Shown: positions 33,871 to 43,363, counted from the first letter of the stretch. The stretch: 64,000 nt of DNA from Spirochaetaceae bacterium (GCA_007695285.1 REEC01000125.1:232847-296846); one strand, 5' to 3'. The notes: generated from the sequence alone by a model not told the origin. Program-made: numbers and translations.

Positions 33871-34564
33871 GTAACGAGTAAATCACGTCTATCGCTTTCA
33901 ACCGCACCGTGCGAATATACGATCCACCGGCAACATCGAGCAGAACGTTCACAACCTCCGGGTCGCGAATTCCTCCGGTCGCTCCGGCAATTTTCTCGAG
34001 CGCAAGAAGCGACGCGTACGCGAGGTTGTTGTCCGGCAAGGTCCGTGCGTTCTGAAATTGCAACATTCTCACAATCTGCGCGGTGACCTCGTTGTCATCG
34101 TTCATGCCGATCAAACCGAGCCCGTACACCGCTTCGGCGAGCACCATCGGTTCGTTGTCTTCCGAAACGACCGCCATGAGCGCCACCTTCGCGCGCTCGC
34201 CGCCGACCTCGCCGAGAAGACTCGCCGCGACCCGTCGAACATCGGGAAAGTTGTTCGTGACCGTGTTGCCCGAACGCACTTGTCGCATCGTGCCTTCGGT
34301 CGCGAGCGCTTCGAGCACGATGAGCATCCCGGGATTGTCGCGATCGATGGTACCGTCGTCGATCATCGCCCGAATACTTTGCAGCGCGAGCATCTTCATC
34401 TCACGGTCCGACGATAACGCTTGCGAACGGATGATCTGCAGTTCGATATCCTGACTTAAGTACAGGTCCTCAATTGTTCGCGGTGGCCGGTCGGCCGCAG
34501 ATTGCGCCGATATAGACACTGCGACAAAGAACACGAGACCGATAATCACAACTACTTTTCGCAT
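33860..34564 (-). CDS. Exported HEAT-repeat protein, paralogue of the 9583-10299 product
   Basis: 234 residues: signal peptide (MRKVVVIIGLVFFVAVSISAQSA), then HEAT-like helices (SSDREMKMLALQSIRAMIDDG, NFPDVRRVAASLLGEVGGERAKVALMAVVSEDNEPMVLAEAVYGLGLIG), ending in IRTVRLKAIDVIYSLRGR. Same length, layout and RGR terminus as the other HEAT protein. GGAGT upstream of the ATG. Follows a lipoprotein gene by 39 bp, so an envelope complex is plausible. Function unknown. Confidence 0.78.
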   Translation of the reverse strand: MRKVVVIIGLVFFVAVSISAQSAADRPPRTIEDLYLSQDIELQIIRSQALSSDREMKMLALQSIRAMIDDGTIDRDNPGMLIVLEALATEGTMRQVRSGNTVTNNFPDVRRVAASLLGEVGGERAKVALMAVVSEDNEPMVLAEAVYGLGLIGMNDDNEVTAQIVRMLQFQNARTLPDNNLAYASLLALEKIAGATGGIRDPEVVNVLLDVAGGSYIRTVRLKAIDVIYSLRGR

Positions 34565-34603
34565 CCGTTACTCCTAACGCACCTGTATCGTCTCAACTAT
34601 AAC

Positions 34604-35290
34604 TTAAAAGAGGTCTATTTTCCAGATGCCGTCGGTGTTTTTCAACTGGTATAGTATCACCGGCTGCCCTTGTACCACCATGATCGCGATCACGGTATCG
34701 TCGTTGACAAACTCCAGATCGTCGAGTCGTGCATTTGCCCTGCTCGGCGCGACGACCCAGTTGAAGTAGTCCTCAAGCGAGCGAAGAACGATGTTGTTTC
34801 GCTGCAGAATTGGACTCTGCGATCGTGCGCGCAGCGTTTCAGGGTCCGAGAACTCGTCGATGTACGTCTGCGTCAGGTACCGCTTCCAGTGCTCAAAGTC
34901 GCGATCCCGTATGATCTCGTTCAGGATGCCGATCGTCTTCTCGACTTCCTCGAACGTTTTCACGTACACCTCTTCGGTGACGACAAACGGCGCGTCGTTG
35001 CCGCCGGATATCGTTTCCGGTTCGCGTTCGGCGTCTTCAGGCTCGGTGATCGTGTCGTCGGAAGGTGCTTCGATCTCGTCGTCGAGGTCCGGATCAACAG
35101 CGGAATCCGCTTCCGGGGCCGGTTCGGCGATAGGCTCGGGAGGTTGTACCTCTACCGGATCTTGTTCCGGATCCTCAGACGGTTCTTCGAGAAAGATCGG
35201 TTCTTCGGGTACGTCGGGCGGTTGTCCCGCGCACGAAACCACGAAACCGAGTACAACCACGGATACGGCAATGATCCACCATTTCACCAT
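34604..35290 (-). CDS. Acidic lipoprotein with NTF2-like C-terminal domain (tentative), function unknown
   Basis: 228 residues. Signal peptide with lipobox GFVVSCAG (Cys near 20), then a Pro/Glu/Asp-rich linker to about residue 105. The globular part FEEVEKTIGILNEIIRDRDFEHWKRYLTQTYIDEF ... DDTVIAIMVVQGQPVILYQLKNTDGIWKIDLF has the helix-then-sheet order of NTF2-like domains. The start at 35290 is supported by the hydrophobic leader and a promoter 6 nt upstream. Paired with the HEAT-repeat gene. Confidence 0.8.
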   Translation of the reverse strand: MVKWWIIAVSVVVLGFVVSCAGQPPDVPEEPIFLEEPSEDPEQDPVEVQPPEPIAEPAPEADSAVDPDLDDEIEAPSDDTITEPEDAEREPETISGGNDAPFVVTEEVYVKTFEEVEKTIGILNEIIRDRDFEHWKRYLTQTYIDEFSDPETLRARSQSPILQRNNIVLRSLEDYFNWVVAPSRANARLDDLEFVNDDTVIAIMVVQGQPVILYQLKNTDGIWKIDLF

Positions 35291-35296
35291 ACGCCG

Positions 35297-35326
35297 ATTG
35301 TACGTATCCGATGCGCCCTTTGTCAA
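35297..35326 (-). promoter_or_regulatory. Promoter of the lipoprotein/HEAT operon, leaderless placement
   Basis: Minus-strand TTGACA (35321-35326), 18 nt, TACAAT (35297-35302), 6 nt to the ATG at 35290. Confidence 0.75.
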
Positions 35327-35378
35327 ACGTCGCTCCAAAGGCAATCGCTCCACCGTCAACAGACCTCAAATGGCCCGG

Positions 35379-37301
35379 TCATTTCCCGAGAACTTTTAAC
35401 ATGTAGAGTTCGAGGTAACGTTGCAACGACTCTTTGTCCCTTATCCGCTCGAACACCTCGGCGTCCGAAAGCTTCCGTCCGAGATACTCGATACGCTCCT
35501 TGTCGGGGGGAACAAGCCGAGTTCCGACGCGCATTTTCCGCAGGAAATCGCGCGCGAGACTGTTCACGTCCTCGACGAGATTCGCCTTCGCAGTCGGATC
35601 GAGTAGGTTGTTCCAGCGTTCGATCAGTTCGGCAAGGGTTTCGTCGACCGTACGGTTGTCCCCTACGTACTGCTTCTGAACATCGCGGACCGAATCTTTG
35701 AACGCGGTAATGCGTGCTTTCGACGTAACGACCTTGCCTCGCTCGCCCTGTTCACTCGTCCCAGGATCGTCATCCGACTCATCGATAAGTTTCTCGCGCC
35801 GAATACCCAGGAAAAGCCGCTTGAATACCTTGACCAGCGTCGAGATAATCGGAACCGCCTGCCAAAACGGCAACATGAGTCGGGCGTCCGAGTAGATATG
35901 GGCGCGGTCGAGCCTCAGGATAATCGTGAGTGGCGCCAACGTGTTCTTCTTCGCGTCGAACAATCGGTTGACGTTCTGGAGTGCGTCGCGCGAAAGATTC
36001 GCCTCCTTCGCGGCGAGAAAGACGAGGTCGTACCGAAGCAAACCACGCATTAATGGGAACTGCTCCGCTGTCGTTTTATCGACGTGTGCCTCGAACGCTT
36101 GGTCGTCTTCCATCATCTTGTATTTCTGGTCCTGTCGCAACGCGGCGTACCACGCCTGCGCGTAAGAATGCGACAACTCATCCGACGCTTCCTGGATCTT
36201 GTTGAGCAACAACGGCAACAGTGCTTCTCGTGCGACGAAATACTCCCGGTTTCCCGGCGCCCGGACGTTCACAATATCGGGGAGCGACTCCTTGTCCGGC
36301 GACTTGATCCGTTTCTGGAGATAGCGCGTGATCTCGTCGTTGGGGACTTTCTTCGAGAGAGGAACTCCTTTGTTGTCGGTAAACGCGAGGATTTGCGACA
36401 CCGTGTACGCGTACGGGGGTTTTCGAAGAGTGTTTTCAAGGGTTTTCAACGTCATTTCGGTGTCGCGCTCCTTCTGCGCGTTGCTCTTGAAAAAGACGTT
36501 GTAGTAACCCAGGAGATACGCGGCCTGACAGTAACTGTGTTCTTCCAGCAACTTGTCTTTCTTTTGTCCAAGTTCCTTTATTATGACGCTCGAGAGCTGC
36601 GTCCAGAACAGAAACGACAACTCCGTCGGCAAGAGGATCGCGGACACGGCGTCACCCGGTGTAGTGAGAGTCGTGTTCAGGAACCCCTGAAGAGTCGCTT
36701 CCTTCTGGCGGAAAACGGGTTGAAGTTTGCTGCGAACGTAACTCGCGTTCTTTTCGCTCCGCAGATACACGCGGATCTTCTGAACGCAGAACTCGATTAT
36801 TCGCCGCGGAACGAGCTCGCCGGTCACAAGCAGGCTCTTGATCTCGTCGGGAAACAACAGCCGGAAAACCCGGGTCTTTTTTTCCGAGACCGTGGAAAGC
36901 AGATCGATGAAGTCGGACTTCACGTCGACCGGCGTTATCGAGTCCGACGGGATCTCGACACCGATAGTGTCCTCGGTCGGGAAAGGATGATCGGGGCGGT
37001 CTTCGATTTTCTTGTACTCCCGAAGAATCAACAACGCGTAGTACTCGGGGTAGTGAATACCGACAACTTTGCCGTCGGCGTACTGCAACGAGCAACGGCC
37101 CGCCTCTTCGAGCGCTATCAACCGCGCGGCCAGGATGTTCTCGGTGTTGTCGTCGAGGTCCTCGAGTCCGCTGTTGTCATCGCCAAACTTTTCCAGGTAC
37201 TTGTACGTAAATGCAAGGAGAGCCGTGAACGACGTCCGGGGGGTTTGATTCCTTCGCACATGCATCTGAAGAATTTTGAGCACATCCGCTTCGGTCGACA
37301 T
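35379..37301 (-). CDS. Large conserved protein of unknown function
   Basis: 640 residues from the ATG at 37301 (MSTEADVLKILQMHV). Mostly alpha-helical, no signal peptide. One hydrophobic stretch (LMLPFWQAVPIISTLVKVFKRLFLGI near 500-525) followed by basic residues may contact membrane. No catalytic motif recognised. The N-terminal part resembles a winged-helix-like helical bundle, and many charged helices suggest a scaffold. The next gene (dnaQ-like) ends 68 bp upstream on the same strand. I do not recognise the family; spirochaetes are the likely range. Confidence 0.8.
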   Translation of the reverse strand: MSTEADVLKILQMHVRRNQTPRTSFTALLAFTYKYLEKFGDDNSGLEDLDDNTENILAARLIALEEAGRCSLQYADGKVVGIHYPEYYALLILREYKKIEDRPDHPFPTEDTIGVEIPSDSITPVDVKSDFIDLLSTVSEKKTRVFRLLFPDEIKSLLVTGELVPRRIIEFCVQKIRVYLRSEKNASYVRSKLQPVFRQKEATLQGFLNTTLTTPGDAVSAILLPTELSFLFWTQLSSVIIKELGQKKDKLLEEHSYCQAAYLLGYYNVFFKSNAQKERDTEMTLKTLENTLRKPPYAYTVSQILAFTDNKGVPLSKKVPNDEITRYLQKRIKSPDKESLPDIVNVRAPGNREYFVAREALLPLLLNKIQEASDELSHSYAQAWYAALRQDQKYKMMEDDQAFEAHVDKTTAEQFPLMRGLLRYDLVFLAAKEANLSRDALQNVNRLFDAKKNTLAPLTIILRLDRAHIYSDARLMLPFWQAVPIISTLVKVFKRLFLGIRREKLIDESDDDPGTSEQGERGKVVTSKARITAFKDSVRDVQKQYVGDNRTVDETLAELIERWNNLLDPTAKANLVEDVNSLARDFLRKMRVGTRLVPPDKERIEYLGRKLSDAEVFERIRDKESLQRYLELYMLKVLGK

Positions 37302-37322
37302 TCGATTTGGGTCTCCACGCGT

Positions 37323-37351
37323 ATAGTAATTCGTTTTCTGCACCCGCGCAA
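37323..37351 (-). promoter_or_regulatory. Promoter of the 640-residue protein gene
   Basis: Minus-strand TTGCGC (37346-37351), 17 nt, TACTAT (37323-37328). Leader of about 15 nt with GGAG at its 5' end. Confidence 0.45.
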
Positions 37352-37369
37352 GCTTGCGGCAAAAGCATA

Positions 37370-37945
37370 CTACCCAAGAATCTCAGAAATCGGCAGGTCG
37401 CCCATGAAACTCAGCTCGGCGACGCACGCGTTGAAGACCTTCATACAGTTGTACGCGTCGTCGAGCGCGCGGTGCGCGGTATTCGGTGGGATGTTCAGGA
37501 ACGCGACTAAATTCTGAAGCGAGTAACTCTGTCGTCGCGGATACGCTTTGATCGCTACGGCCATACTGTCGACGATAGGATTGCGAACATCGGGAGAGCC
37601 ACATTGCTGCAGAGCCGCGCGAAGAAAACCGAGATCAAACGCGGCGTTATGCGCAACAAGAACCGAGTCACCGATAAACGCCATGAACTCCCGCAGTGTC
37701 GCGTCGATCAGTGGTTTTCCCGCGACCATCGCGTCCGAGATACCGCTGACCTTTGACGCCTCGGGAGAAATCCGGATTCCAGGGTTAACGAGGGTCGAGA
37801 AAGTTCCGAGGACCGTTTCACCACGGAACCTCACCGCACCGAACTCGACAATCTTGTCGTGAGGCGGGTATAGGCCGGTTGTTTCGAAGTCGAACGCGGT
37901 AAATACTGTATCGGCCACCGCAGCGTCGAGATTCGGCGAGTTCAT
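37370..37945 (-). CDS. DnaQ-like DEDDh 3'-5' exonuclease
   Basis: 191 residues. Exo I FTAFDFETTGL (D, E), Exo II VLVAHNAAFDLGFL (D), Exo III HRALDDAYNCMKVF (H...D): all four metal ligands and the general-base His. Either the epsilon proofreading subunit of DNA polymerase III or a related repair/RNase T-like exonuclease. The ATG overlaps the pgm stop (ATGA), so it is third in the gph-pgm operon. Confidence 0.88.
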   Translation of the reverse strand: MNSPNLDAAVADTVFTAFDFETTGLYPPHDKIVEFGAVRFRGETVLGTFSTLVNPGIRISPEASKVSGISDAMVAGKPLIDATLREFMAFIGDSVLVAHNAAFDLGFLRAALQQCGSPDVRNPIVDSMAVAIKAYPRRQSYSLQNLVAFLNIPPNTAHRALDDAYNCMKVFNACVAELSFMGDLPISEILG

Positions 37946-39714
37946 TGGGTACCCTTTTCGGCTTCGTCGATTGTGCCGTTCACGTAGCCCGAGATCGTCT
38001 CGATTTTTTCCCGCACCCGCGATCGGGCCGTCTCGAGCGCGATACCCGGCGCCTCACAACACGAGACGTAGAACTTGATTTTCGGTTCGGTGCCCGAAGG
38101 ACGCGCGGAAAGGATACTCCCGTCCTCGAACACGAACTGAAGCACGTTCGAGCGAGGAAGATCGATATCGGCGCGTGTCGCGCTCGTCGTCCGATCCGTG
38201 GTTTCCCCGGTCAGGAAGTCACGAACCGTCTCGACGCGAAGGCCCGCGATTTCGAACGGCGGTCCCGCGCGCAGACCGTCCATCAGTCCGGTCATGACGT
38301 CCAGACCCGATTTCCCGGTGAAGTATCGCGATATCGTGTTCTCTTCGAAGTACCCGTACTCGAGGTAAATCTCGTTCAGGCGACCGAGCACGGATTTTCC
38401 CGCGCGTCGATGGTACAGTGCCATCTCGCACGTCATCACGGCGGCCGACACCGCGTCCTTGTCGCGAACGTCGGTTCCGATCAGGTATCCGTAACTCTCC
38501 TCGCCGCCGATCACGTACGTGGGACCGTTCTTCTGCGACTCGAATTTCCGGATCAGAGCCGCGATGTGCTTGAATCCGGTCAGCGTATCGAAGCAGGTTG
38601 CACCGTACCGGCGCGCGATCCGTGTCTGGAGTTCGGTCGTCACGATCGTTTTCACGAACGCGGGCTTTTTCGGAAGTCGGTTCAACTCGGACAGCGACGA
38701 GAAGACATAATCGACGAGCAACGCACCGAGCTGGTTTCCCGTCACGAGCACAAACTCATCGCCGTCGGGGACCGCAACGCCGATCCGGTCGGCGTCCGGA
38801 TCGGTTCCGATCACCAGATCCGCGCCGTTTTTCTTCGCGAGCTCGATCGCCATCTCGAGTGCATTCCCGTCTTCGGGATTCGGCGAAGCGACGGTCGGAA
38901 ACTCTCCGTCGGGCTCGCGTTGTTCGGGGACCGTGACGACGTCGATTCCGAGTTCTCCGAGCGTTCTCTCGATCAGCATCGCACCGGTGCCGTGCAGCGG
39001 CGTGTACACGAGGTTCAGCTCGGTGCCGTGCTCGATCATCAGCTCGGGCCTGATCGCGACGCCCTTTGCCGCTGCGATAAACGCGTCGTCGATCTCGTCG
39101 TCGACATAAACGAGAAGGTTCTTCTTTTCGGCGGTTTTTTGCGGCATAACGTGCGGAGCGCGTTTGACCGATCGGACTTCCTCGATGATTCCCGCGTCGT
39201 GCGGCGCGACGATCTGCGCGCCGTCATCCCAGTACACCTTGTATCCGTTATACTCCGGCGGGTTGTGGCTTGCGGTCACGACGATACCGACCGTCGCGCC
39301 GAGTTTCCGCACGGCGAACGACAGTTCGGGCGTCGGCCGAAGCGACGAGAACAGATACGTCTTGACCCCGTGCGCGGCAAACACCAATGCCGCGTGATGA
39401 GCGAATTCGGACGAGTACCGCCGACTATCGTACGCGATCACCGCCGCGGGTTCTTCGGCGGTCGCGTTTTTTTCGACGTACGTCGCCAAACCTTCGGTTG
39501 CACGCTGTACGACGTACGGGTTTATGCGGTTATACCCGCCGCCGATCACGCCGCGCAACCCACCCGTCCCGAACTCGAGCTCGGTATAGAACCTGTCTTC
39601 GAGTTCCTTCCAGTTCTCGGTTTTCACGAGTTCCTCAATCTGCTTCCGGAACGTATCGTCTTTTTCGAGCGAAAGATACTCTCGGGCCTTCGCGTGAATC
39701 TCTGCCTTTTCCAT
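37942..39714 (-). CDS. Phosphoglucomutase/phosphomannomutase
   Basis: 590 residues, alpha-D-phosphohexomutase family. FGTGGLRGVIGGGYNRIN (about 49-66), TASHNPPEYNGYKVYWDDGAQ with the phosphoserine (about 148), DPDADRIGVAV metal loop (about 305), GGEESYGYLIGTDVRDKDAV (about 400) and RPSGTEPKIKFYV phosphate loop (about 540). It interconverts glucose-1- and glucose-6-phosphate, feeding UDP-glucose and trehalose synthesis. AAGGGA ribosome binding site; 24 bp after gph. Confidence 0.93.
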   Translation of the reverse strand: MEKAEIHAKAREYLSLEKDDTFRKQIEELVKTENWKELEDRFYTELEFGTGGLRGVIGGGYNRINPYVVQRATEGLATYVEKNATAEEPAAVIAYDSRRYSSEFAHHAALVFAAHGVKTYLFSSLRPTPELSFAVRKLGATVGIVVTASHNPPEYNGYKVYWDDGAQIVAPHDAGIIEEVRSVKRAPHVMPQKTAEKKNLLVYVDDEIDDAFIAAAKGVAIRPELMIEHGTELNLVYTPLHGTGAMLIERTLGELGIDVVTVPEQREPDGEFPTVASPNPEDGNALEMAIELAKKNGADLVIGTDPDADRIGVAVPDGDEFVLVTGNQLGALLVDYVFSSLSELNRLPKKPAFVKTIVTTELQTRIARRYGATCFDTLTGFKHIAALIRKFESQKNGPTYVIGGEESYGYLIGTDVRDKDAVSAAVMTCEMALYHRRAGKSVLGRLNEIYLEYGYFEENTISRYFTGKSGLDVMTGLMDGLRAGPPFEIAGLRVETVRDFLTGETTDRTTSATRADIDLPRSNVLQFVFEDGSILSARPSGTEPKIKFYVSCCEAPGIALETARSRVREKIETISGYVNGTIDEAEKGTQ

Positions 39715-39738
39715 CGATTCCCTTCCTGTAATCCGGAC

Positions 39739-40431
39739 TCAGGTCGCCGGCGCGGCGACGGAAAACTCGGTCGGCGCGTCCGGAATGTACCCGAGCAGCT
39801 CCGCGAGTTGCTCGGCGGTGTCGACGATATGATTCGCGTCGGCCAGACTCTGCCTCGGCCGGTACCCCCACGTGACGCCGATCGACACCATCCCCGCGTT
39901 TGCCGCAGTTTCGACGTCGACTTCCGAGTCACCGACGAAGCACGCAGCCGACGGCTCTACGCCGACGCCCGCGAGAATTTCAAGCGTCGCGGACGGGTCG
40001 GGCTTTCGAGGCTGGTCCGGGTTGAATCCGCGCGCCACGACGAAATCGATCGTCGGCAGCACGCCGCGGAGCACCGTCTCGACGAGCTCATCGGCCTTGT
40101 TCGTCACGACCGCGAGAGGGATGTTCATCGCGCGCAATCCGCGCAGGATCTCCGGGATCCCCCGGTACGGCACGGTCTTCTCGACGGGCTTTCGTGCGTA
40201 CGCGGCGAGAAGCTCGCCGCGCATCGTTTCGCGCTCGGATTCAGACACGGCTGCGGGCGCGGCGCGGCGAACAAGCTCCGGCATGCCCCACCCGAGCATC
40301 GCGCGAAACGTCTCGCTGTGATGCGTTGGATAACCTCTATTCTGCAGGACGGTGTTCATCGCGACCGCGATATCTGGTAGAGTGTCGAGCAATGTACCGT
40401 CAAGATCAAAAATCACTGCCTGAAATCGCAT
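39739..40431 (-). CDS. gph: Phosphoglycolate phosphatase-like HAD hydrolase
   Basis: 230 residues. IFDLDGTLLDTLPDIAVAMN at the start, VVTNKADELV (motif II), KPDPSATLEIL (Lys of motif III), CFVGDSEVDVETAANAG (motif IV), with a helical cap. Gph, PPaseX or a sugar-phosphate phosphatase are all possible; Gph fits best by length and motifs. First gene of the gph-pgm-dnaQ-like operon. ATG lies 6 nt from the -10. Confidence 0.86.
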   Translation of the reverse strand: MRFQAVIFDLDGTLLDTLPDIAVAMNTVLQNRGYPTHHSETFRAMLGWGMPELVRRAAPAAVSESERETMRGELLAAYARKPVEKTVPYRGIPEILRGLRAMNIPLAVVTNKADELVETVLRGVLPTIDFVVARGFNPDQPRKPDPSATLEILAGVGVEPSAACFVGDSEVDVETAANAGMVSIGVTWGYRPRQSLADANHIVDTAEQLAELLGYIPDAPTEFSVAAPAT

Positions 40432-40437
40432 GCGCCA

Positions 40438-40466
40438 AGGATAGCCGGGACATTTCGTTCGGTCAA
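40438..40466 (-). promoter_or_regulatory. Promoter of the gph operon, leaderless placement
   Basis: Minus-strand TTGACC (40461-40466), 17 nt, TATCCT (40438-40443), 6 nt to the ATG at 40431. Confidence 0.72.
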
Positions 40467-40498
40467 GAACAGTTTTTCACGCGCCGAGGGCGAGCCGC

Positions 40499-41299
40499 GT
40501 GAGTCGTCGCGAACGGATTCGCACCGCGCGCGGACGCGACGCCTTCAACGCGTACTACACCGAACTGTACGGCGAGGACTGGGCCGCGATCACGCGAGCG
40601 TTCGAGGCCGAGCCGATGTACGAGACCCTCACCGACGGTCTCGTCAAACCGTACCATCTCGACGTCTCGTCCGCCGCCGCGGCGCGGTGCGTTCCGTTGC
40701 CCTCCGGCGCGCGGGTTCTTGATCTCTGCGCCGCGCCCGGTGGCAAGTGCCTCGTGCTCGCGACCCGAATCGACCGAGACGGACAAATCGTCGCGAACGA
40801 GTTATCCGCCGGGCGCCGCGCTCGGCTTCATCGCGTTCTCGACGAACATCTGCCCGAATCGCTTCGCGCACGGATCCGGATCTCCGCGCACGACGGGCGC
40901 AAGTGGGGCTTGTTCGAGAAGGACGCCTACGACGTCGTGATCGCCGACGTCCCGTGTTCCTCCGAACGCCATGTCTACAACTCGGAGAAGCACCTCGCCG
41001 AGTGGTCGGCGAATCGCCCGATCACTCTTGCCAGGCAGGCCGGAGCGTTCCTGGCCGCCGCACTCGACGCGTGTAAACCCGGCGGCCACGTCCTGTACTG
41101 CACGTGCGCGTTGTCGACCGACGAGAACGACGGAGTAATCGAGCGAGCCTCTCGGCGCCGCGTGTTTATGTCGGTCGCGCCGGGGATCCCGGCCGGTCGA
41201 CCGACGAGGTTCGGGGAACTCGTGCGGCCCGATCTGGCGGGCGGCGCGGGACCGTTGTTCGTCGCGCTGCTCAAGAAACCGCTCTCGTCCGAATCGTGA
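40499..41299 (+). CDS. RNA m5C methyltransferase, RsmB/NSUN family
   Basis: 266 residues, SAM-dependent. Motif I VLDLCAAPGGKCLVLA (about 75-90), motif IV DVPCSSERH (about 149) and motif VI LYCTCALSTDENDGV (about 200), giving the two Cys used to attack and release cytosine. No NusB-like RNA-binding extension, so it resembles NSUN4-type or short RsmB/F-type enzymes. GTG start at 40499 preceded by GAGGGCGAG. Divergent from gph, probably in the same unit as the helicase downstream or ahead of its promoter. Confidence 0.88.
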   Translation: MSRRERIRTARGRDAFNAYYTELYGEDWAAITRAFEAEPMYETLTDGLVKPYHLDVSSAAAARCVPLPSGARVLDLCAAPGGKCLVLATRIDRDGQIVANELSAGRRARLHRVLDEHLPESLRARIRISAHDGRKWGLFEKDAYDVVIADVPCSSERHVYNSEKHLAEWSANRPITLARQAGAFLAAALDACKPGGHVLYCTCALSTDENDGVIERASRRRVFMSVAPGIPAGRPTRFGELVRPDLAGGAGPLFVALLKKPLSSES

Positions 41300-41317
41300 C
41301 ATCCGAATCGTGACGGC

Positions 41318-41345
41318 TTGCACATCATCCCATAATCGGTACTAT
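41318..41345 (+). promoter_or_regulatory. Promoter of the helicase gene, near-leaderless placement
   Basis: TTGCAC (41318-41323), 16 nt, TACTAT (41340-41345), 8 nt to the ATG at 41354 (5 nt to an in-frame GTG). Confidence 0.55.
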
Positions 41346-41353
41346 GGCCGGTG

Positions 41354-43363
41354 ATGCTTGACCTCGCTACACTAAACACCGAACAAAGAAAGGCCGTCGA
41401 GTTGATCGACGGTCCGGTATCGATAATCGCGGGCGCCGGGAGCGGCAAAACGCGGGTTATCACGTGCAGGATCGCGCACATGCTCGACCGGGGAGTCCCG
41501 GAGAGCGCGATCCTCGCGCTCACTTTCACGAACAAAGCCGCGAGAGAGATGGCGCTCCGCGCGGCGGAGATCACCCGAAGGAAACTCACGCGGCTCACGA
41601 TCTCGACGTTTCACGCGTTCGGCGTGAAGATCCTCCGCGAGCACATCGAACGGCTCGGTTTCAGGCCGAACTTCAGCATCTACGACACCGGCGACCAGCT
41701 CGCGCTGATAAAGGAGGCGGCGCGCGAATCGAAGTACTCGCTCGACGGAGTAGAACTCCGCGGCCTTGTCACGCTTTTCTCGAACATCAAGACCGGCAGA
41801 ACCGACTGGACGCGCGAAGACGTAGCTTTCAGACCGCTTTTCCACGAGTACTGCACGGGTTTGAAGCTGTACAACGCCGTCGACTTCGACGACCTGATCA
41901 TGCTCCCGCTCGCGCTGTTCCGCGACGTCCCCGACGTACTCGAGCAGTATCGCAGCCGTTACCGGTACATCATGGTCGACGAGTTTCAGGACACCTCGAC
42001 CAATCAATACATGGTCATGAAGTACCTCGCCGAGTCGAACCGGAACGTCTGCGTCGTCGGCGACGACGATCAATCGATCTACTCGTGGCGTGGAGCCGAT
42101 TTTCGCAACCTGCTGCAGTTCGAGACGGACTTTCCCGAACGCCTCGAGGTCAAGCTCGAGCGGAACTACCGCTCGACCGACACGATTCTCGCCGCGGCGA
42201 ACGGCGTGATCGCGCACAATACAAACCGCAAAGACAAGGCTCTCTGGACTCACACGACCGGAGGCCGGCCGATTCAGCTGTACCATCCCGAGGACGAGGC
42301 GCACGAGGCCGCGTTCATCGCACAAACCATTAAATCTTTGGCGCTCGAAGAGAACCTCAAGTACCACGACGTCGGCGTCTTGATCAGGACGAACGGACTG
42401 TCACGATCGATCGAGGAGAACTTTCTCGCCGAACGCATTCCGTACCGAATGGCCGGCGGCGAGAGTTTTTTCCAGCGGCAGGAAGTCAAGGACATGATCT
42501 CGTACCTTCGCGTCATCGCGAATCACGACGACGACGTCGCGTTGATGCGCGTCCTGAACACACCGCGCCGCGGGATCGGACGGAAAGCGCTCGAGACCGC
42601 GACGACGGTCGCGCGAGAGAGAAACTGCACGTTGTACTCGGCGATCACGATGATCTGCACCGCGAGCGACTCGCCTGCTTCCGAACGCATGAAAGCAGAC
42701 CTCGCGTCGTTCGTGGAACTGATCGAGAAGTATCGGCCGTTGGTCTTGAGCGGGCGAAAAATGGCCGACGGGCTGCGCGCGTTGATCGACGAGATCGATT
42801 ACTGGGCGCACCTCGTCGCGGACAATCCAAAAAACGATAAGGCGCCGAAGTGGAAGTTTCGGAACGTCCAGTTTTTCGCCGAGTCGCTCGAGAACTTCGC
42901 GCGCGATCCGGACGCGATCGATCCGACGCTGTTCGACTACCTCAACCGGATCACGCTGCAGACGCGCGACGACGACGATCAGAACGACACGAACGGCAAA
43001 GTCAACCTCATGACGATCCACGCGGCGAAAGGGCTCGAGTTCGACGTCGTTTTTCTCGCGGGAGTCGAAGACGGACTCATCCCTCACGCGCGCGCGCTCG
43101 AAGAGGCTCCCGAGAACGTCGAGGAAGAGCGCCGGCTCTTCTACGTCGCGCTGACACGCGCAAAGCAGAAGCTGTTCATCTCGTCGTGCCGCCGGCGCAA
43201 CGTCATGCGGGAAACGATCGAATGTAGTCCGTCGCCTTTTCTCGAGGAGATTCCCGCCGATCTCATAACGTACCACGAGGGTGAAACAACGATCGATCCG
43301 GTGGTCTCGACCGATTACTTCTCGCTCGTGCGGAACAGACTCGCCGCGGGGAACGCAGGGTGA
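41354..43363 (+). CDS. UvrD/Rep/PcrA-type DNA helicase
   Basis: 669 residues, superfamily 1A 3'-5' helicase. Motifs: Q motif LNTEQRKAV, Walker A AGAGSGKTRV, Ia LTFTNKAAREM, II VDEFQDTS, III VVGDDDQSIYSWRGAD, IV RNYRST, V TIHAAKGLEFDVVFL, VI VALTRAKQKLF. Used in mismatch and excision repair or to restart forks. Closer to Rep/PcrA by compact size. Immediate neighbours are an RNA methyltransferase and a peptidase. Confidence 0.95.
   Translation: MLDLATLNTEQRKAVELIDGPVSIIAGAGSGKTRVITCRIAHMLDRGVPESAILALTFTNKAAREMALRAAEITRRKLTRLTISTFHAFGVKILREHIERLGFRPNFSIYDTGDQLALIKEAARESKYSLDGVELRGLVTLFSNIKTGRTDWTREDVAFRPLFHEYCTGLKLYNAVDFDDLIMLPLALFRDVPDVLEQYRSRYRYIMVDEFQDTSTNQYMVMKYLAESNRNVCVVGDDDQSIYSWRGADFRNLLQFETDFPERLEVKLERNYRSTDTILAAANGVIAHNTNRKDKALWTHTTGGRPIQLYHPEDEAHEAAFIAQTIKSLALEENLKYHDVGVLIRTNGLSRSIEENFLAERIPYRMAGGESFFQRQEVKDMISYLRVIANHDDDVALMRVLNTPRRGIGRKALETATTVARERNCTLYSAITMICTASDSPASERMKADLASFVELIEKYRPLVLSGRKMADGLRALIDEIDYWAHLVADNPKNDKAPKWKFRNVQFFAESLENFARDPDAIDPTLFDYLNRITLQTRDDDDQNDTNGKVNLMTIHAAKGLEFDVVFLAGVEDGLIPHARALEEAPENVEEERRLFYVALTRAKQKLFISSCRRRNVMRETIECSPSPFLEEIPADLITYHEGETTIDPVVSTDYFSLVRNRLAAGNAG

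Noticed and set aside
37945..40380. Plus-strand open frame of 811 codons
   Set aside because: Lies opposite pgm and gph, which have all family motifs. Rich in Arg and His with no domain; a GC-rich antisense shadow.
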